Assembly: GCF_022376835.1 (NCBI RefSeq)
Contig: NZ_CP084606.1
Span: forward strand, 2,040,501-2,104,500
Reading direction: 5' to 3'
Length of the DNA: 64,000 nt
Source of the DNA: Brucepastera parasyntrophica
GTDB lineage: Bacteria; Spirochaetota; Spirochaetia; Treponematales; Treponemataceae
The notes below the pieces were generated by a model. The model made no database searches. It had not been told where the DNA came from and saw only the letters and a list, made by a program, of their open reading frames with translations. Position numbers and translations under genes: made by a program. This document shows, piece by piece, positions 9,052-18,349 of this stretch (the first letter of the stretch is position 1; each line of letters starts with the position of its first letter).

Positions 9052-11156
9052 TTATTCCGGACTATCAAGTATCGTGTATGATAAAAGATTTTTATCTATT
9101 GAGCTTAATTCTTCGGTATTGCGGATAACAAGCAAAGATACTTCTGCGGACTGGTCCCCAATATCCCGGAGAATACTCTGTATGGTTTCCATTGCATTTA
9201 CAAGATTTTCCGTCTGGCGTTCCGCTTCCTGCATTTTTGTTACAAGCGCATCATTTCCTTCTTTCATATTATGAAATCCGGTAAAAACAGCCCCCGAACT
9301 TTCCGCAAGTTCATTCAGTTTTCCCGATACCGCGCCGCTCAAATTTGTCTGTGATTCTATAAAGCCGGACATTTCCATGAAATTTGACTTTACACTTGAA
9401 ACATGTTCAACAATCCGGGAAAAAGCCGCTTTAGTGATATTTGAAAATTCAACCACTGTTCCCATGGATTGTATAATCTGCCTGATAACGGCGTTTACCT
9501 GTTCGGATTGAATCCGGGTTTTTTCCGCGAGCGCCCGGATTTCTTCCGCGACAACGGCGAATCCCTTGCCCGCGGCTCCCGCGTGAGCCGCTTCAATTGC
9601 CGCGTTCATGGCCAGGAGATTGGTTTGGGCGGTAATGGAGGCAATAATTCTGTTCGTTTCCAGCAATTGTTCAGAACTCTGCGCTATTTCCTTTATCTGT
9701 ATTATAACCTGATCAAGCTGTTCTTCCCCCTGAGCGGAACTGTCGGAAAGTTCCGTCATGTTTGCAGCCGAGGTCCGGCGGACATTTTCTATATTGCTGA
9801 CACTTTCCAGAAGGCCGTTTAGCTTGTCAGATGATTCTTCAATATTATGAATTTGCGTGGTGACAATATTTTCAAAGTTATGGATGTCATTTACATTTCC
9901 GGTAATAGCCGTTGCGGTTTCACGTATTATAGCCTGCTGCGTGTCTATGGAATCTGTCATGGCCTGTATTTTTCCGGTGATGAGTTCAGTGGAGAGGTTG
10001 CTCATCTGAATATTGGATTCCGTTTGGTCCGCAATCGTTTTCGCGGAAACGAACTGCCGGCGGATATCCTTGATTATACCGGACACGGTCATGGTTATCT
10101 GTGACAGGCTCTTGCTTAAACTTCCTATCTCGTCATTTTTTGCATACGCAAAAGAAAGGGAAAAATCACCGTCGGCTATCCGGGACATGGTGCTCTGAAG
10201 CCGGGAGAGCGGCTGAAGAATACGGCTGATAAAAATATTAAAAATTATGAATATAATAAGAATAACTAAAAGCATTGTCAGAAAAACTCCGGTTGTCGCG
10301 GTATCCAGCACCATGCCGAAGGTAATGGGAGTATACAATAAAAGATACCAGTCAAGGCTCTCTATATATGCCAGAACATATTCGGTGTTATTTACGGAAA
10401 AACTTTTTGATGCCTCTGAAGAGAGTTCCGTAGTTCCGGAAAGAAGCGTTTCCACCGCAGAAGCCGGAAGAATATCCGTTATAAGGGCTTTTTTACCGAC
10501 AAGGGCTTTATCGCGGGCGCCGGTGATTTCATTCATCGGGTTAAACAGGTAGATTGATATAGTATCTTCAATCCCGGCATAAACCGATTCTATAAAATCG
10601 TCCAGAACAATACCTGTTCCGACGACCCCTATCGGCCTTTCGTTTTCAAATACGGGCGCGTTAACCCATAATAAGGTCTGTCCAAGATTGGGATTATAAT
10701 TGATGTTAAAATTATATACTTCGGTTTCATACATGGTCATGTTATACCAGTACTCCTGCGGATCTTCAGGATCGAGAGTATATATATAGGTATCGCCGGA
10801 GTAAAATTTCCTGTCGACATCATTTATCCAGAAAATATTGTCTCCTGAAAAAGCCCGCCTGTAACCGGCAATTTCCTCAAACGCCAGTTCTTCCAGTTCC
10901 CGGTTTCCGGGGTACAAAAAATAACGCTTTATGAGCGGGGAGTCGGCCATTTTCAGCGCAGTAGCAATTTCAGTATTAACTGAAGACGAGAGGTCCATTT
11001 CCTTGATTTCCGCAATCTGGATGAGCTTCTGCTTATAAGAATCACTCGTTATTTTTTTGCGGAAAACATATACGCAATGGAAGATCCTATGAGGATAAAA
11101 AGAAAAAAAATGACAGAGAAAAGTATCATCTTGTTTTTAAAAGTGTTTGTCCGCAT
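9052..11156 (-). CDS. Methyl-accepting chemotaxis protein, one apparent frameshift
   Basis: Senses a periplasmic ligand and controls CheA. The true start is ATG 11156 ([20 protein letters not shown], first membrane segment) with AAGGAG upstream. The frame breaks at an A7 run (11052-11058), and one added A joins it to the rest for 701 residues. The order is: membrane segment, periplasmic dCache-like region of about 240 residues, second membrane segment near [20 protein letters not shown] ([20 protein letters not shown]), and the signalling hairpin tip with [20 protein letters not shown] followed by [15 protein letters not shown]. No C-terminal CheR-binding pentapeptide is seen. The ligand is unknown. 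Confidence 0.92.
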
Positions 11157-11612
11157 AACAGAACTCCTTGTTATACACAGTTTTGCCCATTCCGGTTCCG
11201 TTTGGATGGATAATTTATACAATTTGTTATAATTATTATCGCCCCGATTATAAAATAAAGATAGGTGATTTGCGGGAATTTTATAATTTTCTGCAGTTTT
11301 ATGGTAATATATTATGAGTGAAAAGCGGTATTTGCATTTTTCTGAAATATATATCGTTATCAGCGTTTTTTTGCGGTTTTTTCTGCTTGTTTGATGCGTA
11401 ACAGGGCATACTTACTTGAAGACGTTCTCCGTATGTGTTATTTTCAATAGTGAGGCTTCCCGGGAAAGACGGATTTTACTTTTAACCATGCCATTTATAC
11501 TTTGGGCACCTTAAAAACAATCCGTGAATCAGAGATTTACTTACGGCTGAACCTTCTGATACGCAGTTCTCCAGAATCCCCGAATACCATTTTACTAGTG
11601 AAAGGATGCAGT
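11157..11612. other. Intergenic region between divergent chemoreceptor and slyD genes
   Basis: AT-rich, with TATAAT at 11228-11233 and several other -10-like hexamers on both strands. No coding frame with recognisable features and no RNA gene was identified. It should hold the promoters of both flanking genes. Confidence 0.5.
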
Positions 11613-12130
11613 ATGACAATAGCAAAAGACAGTGTCGTCAGTATTGAATATAAACTGACTGACGAAAAAAATGAAGTTCTCGATTCATCCGATGAACTGG
11701 GACCTCTGGAATACCTGCACGGGCATAATAATCTTATTCCCGGGCTGGAAAAAGAACTGACCGGTAAAAAGGCCGGGGACCATTTTTCCGTTACAATCCC
11801 CCTGAAGAAGCTTACGGACCCTATCAGGAGGAACTGGTTGTCGAAGTCGACAAATCGGCTTTCCCTGATGATGCGGAAATTGAAGAAGGCATGCAGTTTG
11901 AGGCGAGCAGTCCGCAGGGATCACAGATTGTTACTGTGGTAGAGGTCAAGGATTCCAAGGTTGTTATTGACGGGAACCATCCTCTTGCGGGCGAGACCCT
12001 TCATTTTGATGTGACTGTTGTTTCCGTAAGGGAGGCGACAGAAGAGGAAAAGCAGCAGGGCCTGAACCAGGGCTGCGGCTGCGGCGGCGACTGCGGACAT
12101 GAAGAATGCGGTCCTGACGGCTGCAATTAA
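11613..12130 (+). CDS. slyD: SlyD-like FKBP peptidyl-prolyl isomerase, one apparent frameshift
   Basis: Folding helper with a proline isomerase domain and a metal-binding tail. ATG 11613 follows AAAGGA. The first piece (MTIAKDSVVSIEYKLTDE ... LIPGLEKELTGKKAGDHF) breaks at CCCCC 11798-11802. With one C restored the chain continues PPEEAYGPYQEELVVEV through the IF domain and returns to DGNHPLAGETLHFDVTVV, for 172 residues. The tail has six cysteines and two histidine/acid clusters (CGCGGDCGHEECGPDGC), the type that binds nickel in SlyD. A perfect terminator follows. Confidence 0.92.
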
Positions 12131-12141
12131 CGGGACCAGTG

Positions 12142-12176
12142 ATATTAAAACCGGCAAAGTCTGCCGGTTTTAATAT
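12142..12176 (+). terminator. Terminator after slyD
   Basis: ATATTAAAACCGGCA-aagtc-TGCCGGTTTTAATAT, a 15-bp perfect stem with the T tract inside the descending arm. It starts 11 bases after the slyD stop. Confidence 0.8.
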
Positions 12177-12199
12177 ATACATCGTATTTGATTCCGCCT

Positions 12200-13264
12200 A
12201 TGACAGCGGCCGACGGAAATAAAAGACCATATAAAAATGACGCCCTTATTACCAGGCTCGGAGGGCTGTGTTTTTTCCTTTCAACAATTGAATATATTAT
12301 TCCGAAGCCGCTCCCTTTTTTCAGGCTTGGGCTGGCAAACCTCCCGGTTTTGCTTGCAGTTGATATACTTCCATTCCCTTCATACTGCCTGCTGATTCTT
12401 ATCAAGATTTTTGGCCAGGGACTGATAAACGGTACTTTCTTTTCATACATTTTTCTGTTTTCTATCGCCGGGACTGTTTCATCAGCTCTGATTATGTTCT
12501 TTGCGAGAAAAATTCTGCGGAATTCCGTTTCATATATCGGCCTGAGTGTTTTGGGGGCGCTTGTTTCAAATATTATACAGCTGCTTCTTGCAAGGTTGAT
12601 TATTTTCGGCGAAAGTACCAGGGTTATCGCGCCTGCCTTTATCGCGGCTGGAATCATAACAGGCGCCCTGCTTGGATTTTTTGCGAATATTTTTGCCGGA
12701 AAATCTTCATGGCTGAAAGCTTTTTCCGTGGTTCCCGCCGCGGACAGCGAAAAGGACCAGAAAAAACCGGAAAACAAAACGGTTCCGGGCGGCTGGTATA
12801 GCCGGCCTGTTTTTCGGCTTGTAACCGGGGCGGTCTGTCTGCTTGCCCTGCTTTTTTCAGGGAATATATACGTCCGCGCCGGAATTCTTGCGGTCAGCAT
12901 TGTACTTCAATTAGCGGACCGCTCCCGCATCCGCTGGATTCCCGCCATTGCGGTATCCGCCGGCGTAGTGTTTTTCAATTTGCTGGTTCCATTCGGAAAA
13001 ATTATCGCAGAACCATTCGGCCTGCCTCTGACGGAGGGAGCCTTGATGGCGGGTATAACAAAGGCGGTCATTCTGCAGGGAATGGTTTTTCTTTCGCGCT
13101 GGATGCTGAAAACAACATTGAAGCTTCCCGGAAAATTCGGCCGCCTTATTTCGGAATCCTATGAAGAATTCGGCTTGTTGCTTAACAGTGAAGAGAAATT
13201 TGATATAAAAAATCCCGTTTCGAGTATTGACAGGATACTGAATACTGGCGGGGAAAGACTGTAA
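12200..13264 (+). CDS. Gx transporter / heptaprenyl diphosphate synthase component I-like membrane protein
   Basis: A 354-residue multi-pass membrane protein. The N-terminal half has the family signature FFRLGLANLPVLLAVDIL followed by LLILIKIFGQGLINGTFFSY, matching proteins labelled Hpre_diP_synt_I/Gx transporter, which resemble ECF transporter substrate subunits. A charged linker (AADSEKDQKKPENK) leads to a second block of about four hydrophobic segments resembling a CbiQ-like energy-coupling region, and the cytoplasmic tail is charged. A fusion of substrate-binding and coupling parts is possible. ATG 12200 is chosen over an in-frame TTG at 12188; neither has a clear ribosome site. The substrate is unknown. 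Confidence 0.7.
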   Translation: MTAADGNKRPYKNDALITRLGGLCFFLSTIEYIIPKPLPFFRLGLANLPVLLAVDILPFPSYCLLILIKIFGQGLINGTFFSYIFLFSIAGTVSSALIMFFARKILRNSVSYIGLSVLGALVSNIIQLLLARLIIFGESTRVIAPAFIAAGIITGALLGFFANIFAGKSSWLKAFSVVPAADSEKDQKKPENKTVPGGWYSRPVFRLVTGAVCLLALLFSGNIYVRAGILAVSIVLQLADRSRIRWIPAIAVSAGVVFFNLLVPFGKIIAEPFGLPLTEGALMAGITKAVILQGMVFLSRWMLKTTLKLPGKFGRLISESYEEFGLLLNSEEKFDIKNPVSSIDRILNTGGERL

Positions 13265-13276
13265 AAAACAGTTTTT

Positions 13277-13927
13277 CTAAACCGTCACCCGTTTAAGGCC
13301 GTCCGAGGCTTCCTTATAATCAGGGCGCAGTCTGAGGGCTCTCTGATATGCGGTCGCGGCGCCTTCCCTGTCGCCGACATTTTCCCGCACCGTTGCGAGA
13401 CGGTACCACCACAGGGACATTGCCGGTTCAAGATAAACAGCGGCGGTATAGGCTATTTCGGCCCGGTTAAAGGAACGGTTCAGCCGGTAAATCTCACCCA
13501 CAAAAAAATAGGCTGTGCTGATTCTTTCGCCGCGGGGCGCCGCATCAATATACCGCTCCATATTTTTAAGGGACTCCTTATAATCTTTCAAGTAAAAGTA
13601 CGCTTCCCCTAAAGTTTCAACAACCCTGTGATCGGAAGTAATTTTGAGGGCTTCCTGACAAATGGTGACAGCCTCGCTGTATTTTTCCATGCGGACCAGG
13701 GCCCAGCCGTAAATGGTGTAGGCGTCCATATTTCTGGGATTTACCACCAGATCCTGTTTGCAGACTTCAATAGCTTCGTTATATATAACAACAGCATCCG
13801 CCATTCTGTTTTTTGCCTCAAGTTCCCTTCCCTGACGGTACAGCTTGAGGGCGTCAGGTTTTTCCTGAGCGGCAGCTGAAAAAAGCGCCAGTAAAAAAAG
13901 GGCGGCAATGCCTGTACGTAATTTCAT
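13277..13927 (-). CDS. Exported TPR protein
   Basis: The 216-residue product starts with a signal peptide (MKLRTGIAALFLLALFSAAAQ) and then consists of about four to five tetratricopeptide repeats, for example NMDAYTIYGWALVRMEKYSE and PAMSLWWYRLATVRENVGD. It is probably a periplasmic protein-protein interaction scaffold. ATG 13927 is preferred to the in-frame TTG at 13942, because the latter only adds MHSID before the signal peptide. TAGTAT ends 4 bases before this ATG, so the mRNA leader may be absent. It converges on the Gx transporter gene with a 12-base gap. Confidence 0.8.
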   Translation of the reverse strand: MKLRTGIAALFLLALFSAAAQEKPDALKLYRQGRELEAKNRMADAVVIYNEAIEVCKQDLVVNPRNMDAYTIYGWALVRMEKYSEAVTICQEALKITSDHRVVETLGEAYFYLKDYKESLKNMERYIDAAPRGERISTAYFFVGEIYRLNRSFNRAEIAYTAAVYLEPAMSLWWYRLATVRENVGDREGAATAYQRALRLRPDYKEASDGLKRVTV

Positions 13928-13981
13928 ATCTATACTATGCAACGTTTTCCGCTATTTATCAAGTATTTTATACGGCGTCTT

Positions 13982-15342
13982 TCAGTTCCTGAAACTGTGA
14001 ATCGGGGCGGGAATGCGTCCCCCGCGGTTTACAAAATCCGCACATGAAAAACGGTTTACCGGCATAACCGGCGCGCCTCCGAGAAGCCCCCGAATTCAGC
14101 CCATTCTCCGGCTTCTTTCCCGGGTACCGGGATAAGCCGTACTGCGGTAGTTTTGTTATTCACCATGCCGATAACCAGTTCATCCGCGATAATACCGGAA
14201 ATCGTTTCAGCAGATATCGAACCGGGAACGGCAATCATATCCAGTCCCACGGAACAGACACAGGTCATAGCTTCCAGTTTTTCAAGAGTGATGGAACCTG
14301 CCCTGACTGCCGCGACCATCCCCTCGTCTTCGGAAACCGGTATAAAAGCTCCGGACAGGCCTCCCACACTGGTTGAAGCCATAACGCCGCCTTTTTTTAC
14401 CATATCGGTGAGCAGCGCAAGGGCGGCGGTTGTTCCGGGCGCGCCTGCAGATTCAAGCCCCATTTCTTCCAGTATCCGGGCGACGGAATCGCCTACAGCC
14501 GGAGTCGGCGCGAGGGAAAGGTCCAGAATGCCGAACGGGACTCCCAGCCGTGCGGCGGCCTCTTTTCCGACAAGCTGGCCCATTCTTGTTATTTTGAATG
14601 ACGTCTTTTTTATCCCTTCAGCAAGCTCATTGAGCGGAGCTCCCCTGTAGTGTTCGCAGGCGGCTTTTATGACTCCAGGACCGGAAACCCCAACCGAAAG
14701 AACCGCTTCTCCTTCTCCGGGGCCGTGAAAGGCTCCTGCCATAAAAGGATTGTCCTCAGGAGCATTGCAGAATACAACCAGTTTTGTACAGCCGATGCCG
14801 TCCCTGTCTTTTGTAGCTTCCGCAGTGTCCTTGATGATCTCTCCCATTTTCCGGACCGCATCCATGTTAATGCCGCTTTTTGTCGTTCCCAGATTGATGG
14901 AGGAACAGATACGGTTTGTTTCCGCGAGTGCCTGCGGAATTGACTCAATAAGATTCCTGTCCCCAGGAGTCATGCCTTTTTGGACCAGCGCTGAAAATCC
15001 CCCGATAAAATCAACTTCGAGTTCGGAAGCCGCTCTGTCAAGAATACGCGCCCAGGGAACAAAGTCGGTATCCCCGCTTGCTTCTGCAATCAGGGCAATG
15101 GGTGTAACCGCTATCCGTTTATTAATAATCGGTATGCCGAATTCCGCCTCTATGTCACGGCCAATGCGGACAAGGTTTCCGGCTGTCTTCATCAGCTTAT
15201 CATAAACCCTGCGACGGGACTCTTCCCCGGAATGGCTCGCGCAGTCACGGAGGGAAATCCCCATTGTAATTGCCCTGACATCGAGTTTGTACTGCATAAA
15301 CATGTCGACGGTTTCTTTTATCTCGGTAGGTGAAAAAATCAT
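13982..15342 (-). CDS. PFL (UPF0210/DUF711) family protein, one apparent frameshift
   Basis: As sequenced, the frame stops at 14056 after ...[13 protein letters not shown]. Adding one G to the run at 14087-14091 instead gives [11 protein letters not shown] and then [17 protein letters not shown] to a stop at 13982, which is the ending I expect for this family; repaired length is 453 residues. Earlier family blocks include [20 protein letters not shown] and [19 protein letters not shown]. The enzymatic function is unknown. It is translated 15 bases after the ACT-domain gene upstream; the UPF0237-UPF0210 pair is conserved in many bacteria and probably works together. Confidence 0.9.
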
Positions 15343-15357
15343 ATATGTTTGTCCTGC

Positions 15358-15627
15358 CTATATCCGGTTCATTTCCGAAAATACTTTTTCATGCATTATG
15401 CTGATATTTACTCCCAGTTTTTCACCGAGTTCGGTCAATGCCGTTTTATTTTCCTGAATAGGTATTGTACTTTTTGAAAGATCCGCGACCATCATCATGA
15501 CAAAATATCCCGACAGGATTGTCTGTGAAATATCCACAATATTTATCATGTGTTCCGAAAGATATGCGGAAACTTTCGCAATTATTCCGACATGATCAGT
15601 TCCGACGACTGTTATTATTGCATTCAT
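15358..15627 (-). CDS. ACT-domain protein (UPF0237)
   Basis: An 89-residue single ACT domain (MNAIITVVGTDHVGIIAKVS ... VDISQTILSGYFVMMMVADL), the fold that binds amino acids or similar small ligands. The paired PFL protein is the likely partner. The start ATG 15627 has a strong ribosome site (GGAGGAG, 5 bases away). It is first in the two-gene operon. Confidence 0.93.
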   Translation of the reverse strand: MNAIITVVGTDHVGIIAKVSAYLSEHMINIVDISQTILSGYFVMMMVADLSKSTIPIQENKTALTELGEKLGVNISIMHEKVFSEMNRI

Positions 15628-15964
15628 ATGCTCCTCCAGTACTCTTCCGCCTACCTGGCGGTCACTATGGCGGTGTTTATTTTTGACTTTTTGTTTGTCT
15701 TATGCGGCCAAACGGAATCCGTTTAGTTACTGTATACCATCTTTTGCAATATTACTACAATATTTTGTACTTTTTCTTCTATAATAATGTTATTGTATAA
15801 CAGGTTTATGTTTTACATAATCGTATCCGCCGGTGCGTATTTTTGTGGTCAGTAATGTCCTGTGAAGAAATCATATATAGACGGAAAATATTTTCGGACA
15901 GGGTAATCCAAAAGAAGGCCTGGCCGGGTTTTACATTTTTTTATGATATCGTGTGTATGGTTTT
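15628..15964. other. Intergenic region upstream of the ACT/PFL operon
   Basis: No coding frame with supporting features was found. It must carry the promoter of the minus-strand ACT/PFL operon on its left side. Its right end runs into the overlapping hairpins at 15965-16030. Confidence 0.5.
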
Positions 15965-16030
15965 ATAAATTGATACACATGACAGAAATTCAATGTGTAT
16001 CAATTTATATTTTTATACACATTGAATTTC
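15965..16030. repeat. Two overlapping, mutually exclusive hairpins (ACACAT family)
   Basis: Hairpin A: 15965-15980 pairs perfectly over 16 bp with 15993-16008 (core TGATACACAT / ATGTGTATCA). Hairpin B: 15985-16000 pairs perfectly over 16 bp with 16015-16030 (core CAATGTGTAT / ATACACATTG). They share 15993-16000, so only one can form at a time. Hairpin B reaches into the stop codon of the minus-strand methyltransferase. It belongs to the ACACAT/ATGTGT palindromes seen at 45.5, 47.2 and 55.3 kb. Confidence 0.75.
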
Positions 16031-16847
16031 AGCTGCTTTTTTCCGCAATAATGAACATAACATCTTCGGATGTAAAATTGCTCGAAGTAATCAGGTCCTT
16101 TTCTACAGTTTTTACTGAAAATCCGTTTTCCTTCATGAAGGCAGTAATATCGCTTTCCTCATAATACTGGTCCCAGAGGATATACTCTTTAACTTTTCCT
16201 GATTCCTGATTGGCTATAAAATATCTTGTGCCGATGGCATTTGCTTCGTCAAAAAAGCGGACTTCTTCCATAATAAAATGGGGGCTGGCGCTCCAGAAAT
16301 CTCCTCCATCGGAAATCTCCCAGCTCTCGGTTTCCTTTTTTATATCCCGCAAGCCTTTTCCGAAAACATCAAAAATAAATACTCCGCCGTCAGTCAGAAC
16401 ATCTCTGATTTTTCGAAGTACTGTTTTCTGCTCCTGCGGAATTAACGCTCCGAAATCACAGTATATCATTATCACAGCGGCATATGTTCCGGCAATAGTC
16501 TCTTCAAGATAATTGCCATACCTGTATTCCGTCAGGGACTCCGGACCCTGGTGTTTTTGGGCATACTGTATGGATTCCCTGTTAACATCTATCCCGGTGA
16601 CATGGTGTCCGAGTCCGGCCAGATCATTCGCGTATAAGCCCGGACCGCAGCCCAGATCAAGTATTGTTGACCCGGGAGCAATACGGGAGTTGATCCACTC
16701 AATTGTTTTTTTTCTTGTTTCACTGTTCCTCGATGCCCCGTCGGAAGTATCGTCCAGATGGGATTCGAGGAGGTTTTTTGAGATATAAGGGTCTGTCCAG
16801 ATTGTGTCAGCGCTTCTCTGAAACAGGGACAGGTTTTTTGCGTACAT
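16029..16847 (-). CDS. Class I SAM-dependent methyltransferase
   Basis: The 272-residue product has motif I in STILDLGCGPGLYANDLA, an acidic motif II residue in VTGIDVNRES, and a motif III/IV region around VIMIYCDFGALIP, giving a Rossmann methyltransferase of small-molecule type. The N-terminal IWTDPYISKNLLESHLD is typical of an uncharacterised bacterial group. Start 16847 (MYAKNLSLFQ) is chosen over an upstream in-frame start at 16928 that overlaps the preceding gene; the gap to the HlyIII stop is only 2 bases, so translation is likely coupled. The substrate is unknown. Confidence 0.85.
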   Translation of the reverse strand: MYAKNLSLFQRSADTIWTDPYISKNLLESHLDDTSDGASRNSETRKKTIEWINSRIAPGSTILDLGCGPGLYANDLAGLGHHVTGIDVNRESIQYAQKHQGPESLTEYRYGNYLEETIAGTYAAVIMIYCDFGALIPQEQKTVLRKIRDVLTDGGVFIFDVFGKGLRDIKKETESWEISDGGDFWSASPHFIMEEVRFFDEANAIGTRYFIANQESGKVKEYILWDQYYEESDITAFMKENGFSVKTVEKDLITSSNFTSEDVMFIIAEKSS

Positions 16848-16849
16848 AA

Positions 16850-17518
16850 TCAAAAGCTGTAATAGATCGAAAAATAATGCAGGATGGTACCCGCCAGTAC
16901 AAAAAGGTGCCAGATAGGATGCGACCACGGGACTTTTTTGAGAAGATACACAACAGCGCCTGCCGTATAGGTAATGCCTCCCGCAAGCAAAAACACCCAG
17001 CTCCGGTTGGAAACCGCCGCCTTGAGCGGATCAGCGGCAAAGATAATAATCCAGCCCATTATAATGTATAAAAAAACGGAGGCGAGACGCAGTTTTTTCC
17101 CGAACACGGAATACAGGGCAATACCTGTTATGGCAAGTCCCCAGATCAGGCCGAATATCCACCAGCCGACCGACCCTCTCAGCGCGGTCAGGCAGTAGGC
17201 GGTATAGGTCCCCGCGATAAGGACAAAAATTGCCGAGTGATCGAGCCTTTCAAAAACGGGATAGGCCCTGGTAAGCAGGAGCGAATGATACAGCGTACTC
17301 ATTGCATACAGAAATATCATGGCAAAGCCGTAAATACTGAAGGCTGTGACATAGTACCCGGTCAGACCTTCCGGGGCCTGGGTAGCGGCTTTTGCGATCA
17401 GAACGACTGTGCCGGCAATCGCAAGTCCTGTTCCGATCCCGTGGGTTATTGCGTTCGCAATTTCTTCTCCCAAATGATAAGGTTTTGGTAACTCATGTTT
17501 TGGTTCAAATTTTTTCAT
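16850..17518 (-). CDS. Hemolysin III / PAQR family membrane protein
   Basis: A 222-residue seven-helix membrane protein of the HlyIII/YqfA group. The metal-site motifs are present: EEIANAITHGIGTGLAIAG early, STLYHSL and RLDHSAIFVLIAGTYTAY in the middle, and SHPIWHLFVLAGTILHYFSI at the end. PAQR relatives are thought to be zinc-dependent hydrolases acting on lipids; the bacterial role is uncertain. AGGA is 7 bases before ATG 17518. It is followed within 2 bases by the methyltransferase. Confidence 0.93.
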   Translation of the reverse strand: MKKFEPKHELPKPYHLGEEIANAITHGIGTGLAIAGTVVLIAKAATQAPEGLTGYYVTAFSIYGFAMIFLYAMSTLYHSLLLTRAYPVFERLDHSAIFVLIAGTYTAYCLTALRGSVGWWIFGLIWGLAITGIALYSVFGKKLRLASVFLYIIMGWIIIFAADPLKAAVSNRSWVFLLAGGITYTAGAVVYLLKKVPWSHPIWHLFVLAGTILHYFSIYYSF

Positions 17519-17557
17519 CGGTTTGTCCTGAATAATCGGTATTATCTGGTTAGACAG

Positions 17558-18349
17558 TTAAACACCCTTGCTGGTTGCAGGGGCGTTTTGTCCGGCGCTT
17601 ATTTCGTACAGCAGGATTCCGGCTGCTACGGAAACATTCAAACTGTCCAGCTTTCCTTCCGTCCGGATTGATACAAGCAGGTCGCATTTTTCCCTGAGAA
17701 GACGAGATATGCCGCTGCCCTCGCTGCCCATTATTAAAACGGCTTTTTCCGCAAAGGAAATTTCCTCCAGCCCAGTTCCCCCGGCGTCCGCGCCGTAGAT
17801 CCAGAAGCCGGCGTTTTTAAGCAGCTCGGTAATACGGACAAGATTTGAAACCTGCGCAAGCGGTACCCAGGAAGAGGCGCCCGCGCTTGTCCTGGAAATA
17901 ATTTCAAAGTCGCCTGCGCTCCGCCGTTCCGGAAGAATGACCAGATCCACCCCGAACTGGTCGGCGCTCCGGATGATCGCGCCGGTATTATGAGGATCGG
18001 TTATTGAATCGAGAATAAGAACCAGCGCGCTTTCCCTGTCCGCAAGCTCCCTGATACGGTTTTCCGCGTTAAGTGAGACCGGCGTCTCTTCAGTTTCCAG
18101 GACAAGCAGAAGCCCCCTGTGGTCACGGAGCGCGGGCGGAAGCCCCTCCGCGAGCCGGTCAAGTTCCCGCGCGTCAGTTTTTTCCGGCGGGATTCCCGCT
18201 TTTTCAGCCGCAGCTATAATCTGTTTAACGCGGGGTCCCGGCGAACTGAAAAGAATGCGGATTTTCCGCTTATTCCCGTCTTCAGGAACTTTTTTTGCAA
18301 GAACCCGGATTTCTTCTTCTATGGCGTGAAATCCAGTTATAACTCTCAT
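17558..18349 (-). CDS. rlmB: 23S rRNA 2'-O-ribose methyltransferase RlmB-like (SpoU/TrmH family)
   Basis: Methylates a guanosine ribose in 23S rRNA (Gm2251 in E. coli). The 263 residues contain an N-terminal RNA-binding substrate domain beginning MRVITGFHAIEEEI and the SPOUT knot motifs LDSITDPHNTGAIIRSADQFG (split by family as motif 1), LIMGSEGSGISRL (motif 2) and DSLNVSVAAGILLYE (motif 3). The start codon overlaps the stop of the upstream nuclease by 4 bases (ATGA), so the two are translationally coupled. A tRNA-modifying paralogue cannot be excluded. Confidence 0.9.
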   Translation of the reverse strand: MRVITGFHAIEEEIRVLAKKVPEDGNKRKIRILFSSPGPRVKQIIAAAEKAGIPPEKTDARELDRLAEGLPPALRDHRGLLLVLETEETPVSLNAENRIRELADRESALVLILDSITDPHNTGAIIRSADQFGVDLVILPERRSAGDFEIISRTSAGASSWVPLAQVSNLVRITELLKNAGFWIYGADAGGTGLEEISFAEKAVLIMGSEGSGISRLLREKCDLLVSIRTEGKLDSLNVSVAAGILLYEISAGQNAPATSKGV

